DNA from: Paenibacillus sp. R14(2021)
GTDB lineage: Bacteria; Bacillota; Bacilli; Paenibacillales; Paenibacillaceae
Assembly (NCBI RefSeq): GCF_019431355.1
Contig: NZ_CP080269.1
Span: forward strand, 1,798,001 to 1,862,000
Length of the DNA stretch: 64,000 bases
Direction: 5' to 3'
Positions 61,070 to 64,000 of this stretch are shown piece by piece. Below the pieces are notes generated by a model. It had not been told where the DNA came from. It searched no databases and saw only the letters and a list, made by a program, of their open reading frames with translations. The first letter of the stretch is position 1, and every line of letters begins with the position of its first letter. The position numbers were made by a program, and so were the translations under genes.

Positions 61070-62890
61070 CTATCGGATTCGCAGCGCCTTCATTTCATTC
61101 TCGTCCATGTTGAGCTGCTCGCGAGCCATCTGCAGCATGCGAACAGCAGCTTCGGGAATGTCCTGCGGGGCGATCGCATTCCCTGCGATCGTTACCTCGC
61201 TGCATGCCTGCAGCCGAATAAGGCTTTCGGCCGCAGGCTGCCGATCCACGCCCTGCGCAGCGCCTTCATGTGCTTCGCAGGGCGATGCGATGCTGTTGTT
61301 CACGAAACGGAGACCGCGGACGCTCTTGGCATCCAGCGCTGCCGCCGTTGTCGTCTCGATGACGTTATTCTCGATCACGATGCCGGCGTGCACAGGATTG
61401 TCCGCATCAATCTCGCGATTCTCGGGAGCGATATAGATAACGGGATGCTCCGCGCCCCCGCACGCGATAAACCGGTTGCCGCGAATCGTCAAGTCCCGGA
61501 CAGGACCGGATTCGTACCAGCTCTCCGCGTCGTTGGCGACGAACACCCCGCTCATCGTCAACCGGTCGAAGACATTGCGCTCGATCAGCACTTTGCGCCG
61601 AGTTGTCGCCAGCACGCCGCGCGTTGGGATACGGGCAAAATAATTGTCATGCACATGCACCTCCGGCGTCCATGTCGCATTCTCGACCGCGTCGCCTGCG
61701 CCGGTTCCGGCCGGGACGGCTTCCGCCAGCGTAAGCAAAATCTCGCGCGGACTGAGCCGTTCCACCGAACGGACCGTTCCTGTTCCGCGCGACTGCAGCG
61801 ACGCGCTCTCAATAAAGTCCACCTCGTCGCCCGGAAAGAACGCATCGAAGCCGTAGCTTTGCGGATGCATGAAGCGGACAACGATTTTGTCCGGCTTCGG
61901 CGCCTCTGTGACCTGCAGATGCGTGCCGTGCACGTTGATGGGATCGTCATGGCCGCCGACGAATCGGCTGCCCGCGATCTCTACCTTCCCGCGGCAGCCG
62001 GAGAAATGAATGAAATCGGCGAACGCCGCCACCGTTCGTCCCGTCTCAAGACGCGGTGTCAGGTCCAGCTCCGCGAAGCGCAGATTCTCGCTGTACTGGC
62101 ATACGATGCCTAGTCCGTGCATGAAGTGGATACCGGACTTGATCCACTGCACGTTCCGGCTTCGATGAATAAAGGCGCCAACCTGATCGCGCAGCCCGTC
62201 CCGTACTTGAAGCACACGACCCGTCGTCATGCCAGGCGCATGATCGTAATGGAAACGAAGCCGCATCGGCGCAAGCTCCTCGACACGAACTGCAAGCGCA
62301 GTCAAGTTGTCGATTCGCCACGTCTTATTGCGAACAGGATCGTACTCCTGCATCGGCCCTTCGTTGAATCGCCAGCCTTCGCCGGACCAGTAGAACTTAC
62401 CGTCTTGAAATTCATAGCGGGAGTCGGGATGCACCTCAACATCCATAAAATAGTCGCTGCTCGCCATAATCGTCATTTCCGCTACTGTCGGCCTTGCATA
62501 GTCGAGATGCACATGCCGAATCTCAATATCATCGCAATCGTCGAGAACAAGCATTGTCATCCGGCCATGGATAAGAAACATCGATCCATGACCCTCCAGC
62601 GTCAAGTTCGCGATGCTCTTCAGTAAGATGCCGATCGTCTTCGTTACGTCGGCGTTCTCCTCTTCGCTGGCCGTATTGGAGATATAATAAGGCGCGCGAG
62701 TCGCCTGTTCCGGATAAAAATCATAGACGCCCTTCGGACATTCCAGCACGACCGGACCGGCAATGACAGCTGCCGCCTCGATCGCAAGCCGCATGGCGGG
62801 CAGCGCGTCGCGCCCCGAATCGGGTTCCGCACCGAAATCGGCTAGACAAATCGTTACCGGTGCCGATTCTGAATCCTTTTCCGCAATCAT
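61070..62890 (-). CDS. GH110-type alpha-1,3-galactosidase
   Basis: A 606-residue right-handed beta-helix enzyme. The region MHGLGIVCQYSENLRFAELD, TGRTVAAFADFIHFSGCRGK and GHDDPINVHGTHLQV matches the GH110 exo-alpha-galactosidase core, which cleaves alpha-1,3-linked galactose (blood group B type and similar plant/microbial glycans). No signal peptide is seen, so it acts in the cytoplasm on imported oligosaccharides, in line with the binding lipoprotein gene just upstream. AGGAGG lies 7 nt before the ATG. Members with other specificities exist, so the linkage is a prediction. Confidence 0.75.
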   Translation of the reverse strand: MIAEKDSESAPVTICLADFGAEPDSGRDALPAMRLAIEAAAVIAGPVVLECPKGVYDFYPEQATRAPYYISNTASEEENADVTKTIGILLKSIANLTLEGHGSMFLIHGRMTMLVLDDCDDIEIRHVHLDYARPTVAEMTIMASSDYFMDVEVHPDSRYEFQDGKFYWSGEGWRFNEGPMQEYDPVRNKTWRIDNLTALAVRVEELAPMRLRFHYDHAPGMTTGRVLQVRDGLRDQVGAFIHRSRNVQWIKSGIHFMHGLGIVCQYSENLRFAELDLTPRLETGRTVAAFADFIHFSGCRGKVEIAGSRFVGGHDDPINVHGTHLQVTEAPKPDKIVVRFMHPQSYGFDAFFPGDEVDFIESASLQSRGTGTVRSVERLSPREILLTLAEAVPAGTGAGDAVENATWTPEVHVHDNYFARIPTRGVLATTRRKVLIERNVFDRLTMSGVFVANDAESWYESGPVRDLTIRGNRFIACGGAEHPVIYIAPENREIDADNPVHAGIVIENNVIETTTAAALDAKSVRGLRFVNNSIASPCEAHEGAAQGVDRQPAAESLIRLQACSEVTIAGNAIAPQDIPEAAVRMLQMAREQLNMDENEMKALRIR

Positions 62891-62998
62891 TCAATACCCT
62901 CCTGAACAGTGAGTTAAGCGCTTTCCTTACCATACAATGATTCGCCTGCCAATTCAATACGGATAAGCATATTTTTAAGGTAAATAGTAGGGTAACAA

Positions 62999-63043
62999 AA
63001 AGGGAAAGACTCCGCCCGAAGCCCGCGCAGAGCCTTTCCCTTT
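62999..63043 (-). terminator. Terminator of the binding-protein gene
   Basis: AAAGGGAAAG-A-CTC pairs with GAG-C-CTTTCCCTTT (one mismatch) around a 17-nt loop. A five-T run follows on the minus strand. It lies 14 bp after the lipoprotein gene stop and separates it from the GH110-type gene. Confidence 0.82.
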
Positions 63044-63056
63044 CTCCTTCATATCC

Positions 63057-64000
63057 TTATTTGCCCTGCTTCGCCATTTCCGACGTTACTTCGTCAATTG
63101 CCGCTTGCAGTCCTTTGCCGTCGTAGCCTTTCTGCGCGTCGTGGAGCATCGCCACCGGATCGTCTTTGCCTAATACGATTCGGGTGAAATCTTCATCGAA
63201 GTTGATTGATGACAGCTTATCCTTTGCAGGCGTGGACATCGAGAAAATATCGAATGCCGTCGGGATCGGCTTGGCGTTATCCAGCTGCCATTTCAGCTCG
63301 TTCTGAATGTAATCGACGTATTGGTCACCGAGCGCGAGTCTGTTCACCGGGCTGTCTTCCAGAGAGCTTGCGTTTCTCCACGCAGCCAGCTGAGAGATGA
63401 TATCCATCGATGGATATTCTTTCTTCAGATCCGCGTAGGCGCTGCCTTCCTTAGGACGCGTAATCGTGATCGTGCCGCTTGCGTCTTTGGTATAATCCGT
63501 GCCTTCGATGCCGTAATCGAACATTTCCTTGCCTTGCGGTGAAAGCAGCCAGTCGTAGATGCGCAGGATCCGTTCCAGCTTCTTGTCATCCACATCAGCG
63601 TTGATCATCGTTTCCGACCAGAACGACTGCGTCGTATGGCGGTAAACCGTACCGTCCGCGGACGGCCACAGATGAAGCACCTTCACGTTATCGTAAAACT
63701 TCTTGCCGGGGTTATTCTTCTCCCATTCCGCTTGAATGCCATTCGAGCCGGCGACGGAATTCGCAGCCAGCGCCAGCGCGCCTGCCTTGCCTTGATAGAA
63801 CTTCTGATTCGCTTCACCGGCCTTCTCGACCGCGAAGTCCGGGTCCAAACCGCCGTCCGCATACAGCTGACGGGCTTGCGTAATGACTTGGTCCATTTGC
63901 TTGGAAGCGTAGAACGGCATCCATTTGCCGTCTTCTTTCACCCAGCTGCCATTCTCGAACTGCGGGAACGTTGGCATGAACACGGCCTTGAAATAACCGA
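63057..64000 (-). CDS. LplA-like extracellular sugar-binding lipoprotein (5' part beyond the window)
   Basis: The C-terminal part (>313 residues) of a family 1 solute-binding protein of the LplA type used with LplB/LplC permeases. The frame is open to the window edge (preceding residues GYFKAV), so the true start is upstream and the ATG/GTG at 63983 is internal. Recognisable blocks: PTFPQFENGSWVKEDGKW, KQMDQVITQARQLYADGGLDPDFA, IYDWLLSPQGKEMFDYGIEG, ending DEVTSEMAKQGK. With the GH110-type gene it suggests uptake of an alpha-galactoside or other oligosaccharide. Lipobox not visible in this part. Confidence 0.9.
   Translation of the reverse strand, partial: GYFKAVFMPTFPQFENGSWVKEDGKWMPFYASKQMDQVITQARQLYADGGLDPDFAVEKAGEANQKFYQGKAGALALAANSVAGSNGIQAEWEKNNPGKKFYDNVKVLHLWPSADGTVYRHTTQSFWSETMINADVDDKKLERILRIYDWLLSPQGKEMFDYGIEGTDYTKDASGTITITRPKEGSAYADLKKEYPSMDIISQLAAWRNASSLEDSPVNRLALGDQYVDYIQNELKWQLDNAKPIPTAFDIFSMSTPAKDKLSSINFDEDFTRIVLGKDDPVAMLHDAQKGYDGKGLQAAIDEVTSEMAKQGK

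Overview
The window reads as chromosomal DNA of a spore-forming Firmicute of the Paenibacillaceae (Paenibacillus/Cohnella type). This is inferred from the strong AGGAGG-type ribosome binding sites, the many TTG and GTG starts, the moderately high GC, the YqhH/YqhG and YqzE genes, a copper-amine-oxidase-like N-terminal domain in a secreted protein, a GH110-type enzyme beside an LplA-like lipoprotein, and a paeninodin-type lasso peptide locus. No mobile element, phage gene or CRISPR array was seen.

Layout. Positions 1-4700 hold the end of an ABC exporter, a three-gene ABC-2 exporter and an AraC regulator. A lone APS kinase gene (cysC, + strand) follows. From about 5580 to 17021, on the minus strand, lies a duplicated lasso peptide cluster: sulfotransferase, cyclase C1, precursor A1, kinase K1, RRE protein B1, protease B2 and nucleotidyltransferase N, then a second set of cyclase C2, precursor A2, kinase K2 and exporter D. 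Both precursors are too short to be found by a length-filtered gene search. They have 23-residue leaders with WxxP and Thr(-2), cores that would give nine-residue Xaa1-Asp9 rings, and a C-terminal serine. That serine is the residue phosphorylated in paeninodin-type peptides. The sulfotransferase gene overlaps the C1 gene by ATGA, and an APS kinase gene flanks the cluster. Together they suggest an additional sulfation step; A1 carries a Tyr in an acidic tail.

Without a visible terminator or strand change, the lasso genes continue upstream into an exopolysaccharide (EPS) operon at 17028-34856: a secreted glycoside hydrolase, UDP-glucose dehydrogenase, GDP-mannose pyrophosphorylase/isomerase, pyruvyl and acyl transferases, flippase, four glycosyltransferases, a Wzy-like polymerase, the initiating sugar-phosphate transferase, GalU, and a CpsD/CpsC pair. 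Between cpsD and galU sits a structured non-coding segment followed by a perfect 20-bp terminator hairpin. This is the place where the EAR (epsC) antitermination RNA is found in Bacillales eps operons. If it is EAR, one antiterminated transcript could carry both EPS and lasso peptide genes. A DegS/DegU-like two-component pair lies immediately upstream.

The rest (36.5-64 kb) is ordinary chromosome. It holds an LplT-like MFS carrier, a PspA/DUF350/DUF4178/DUF4247 envelope-stress set, tRNA-Thr and tRNA-Pro, ribokinase, a PhyH dioxygenase fused to HEAT repeats with a divergent AraC regulator, a CDF metal exporter, and a purA copy with a one-base frameshift beside a LysR regulator. Further along are alkaline phosphatase, YqhH/YqhG, YqzE, a cell-wall amidase, a divergent polysaccharide deacetylase, an HAD hydrolase, a GH110-type alpha-galactosidase and the end of an LplA-like binding lipoprotein. 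Two relics of decayed genes, an acetyltransferase and a sugar permease, lie in intergenic DNA.
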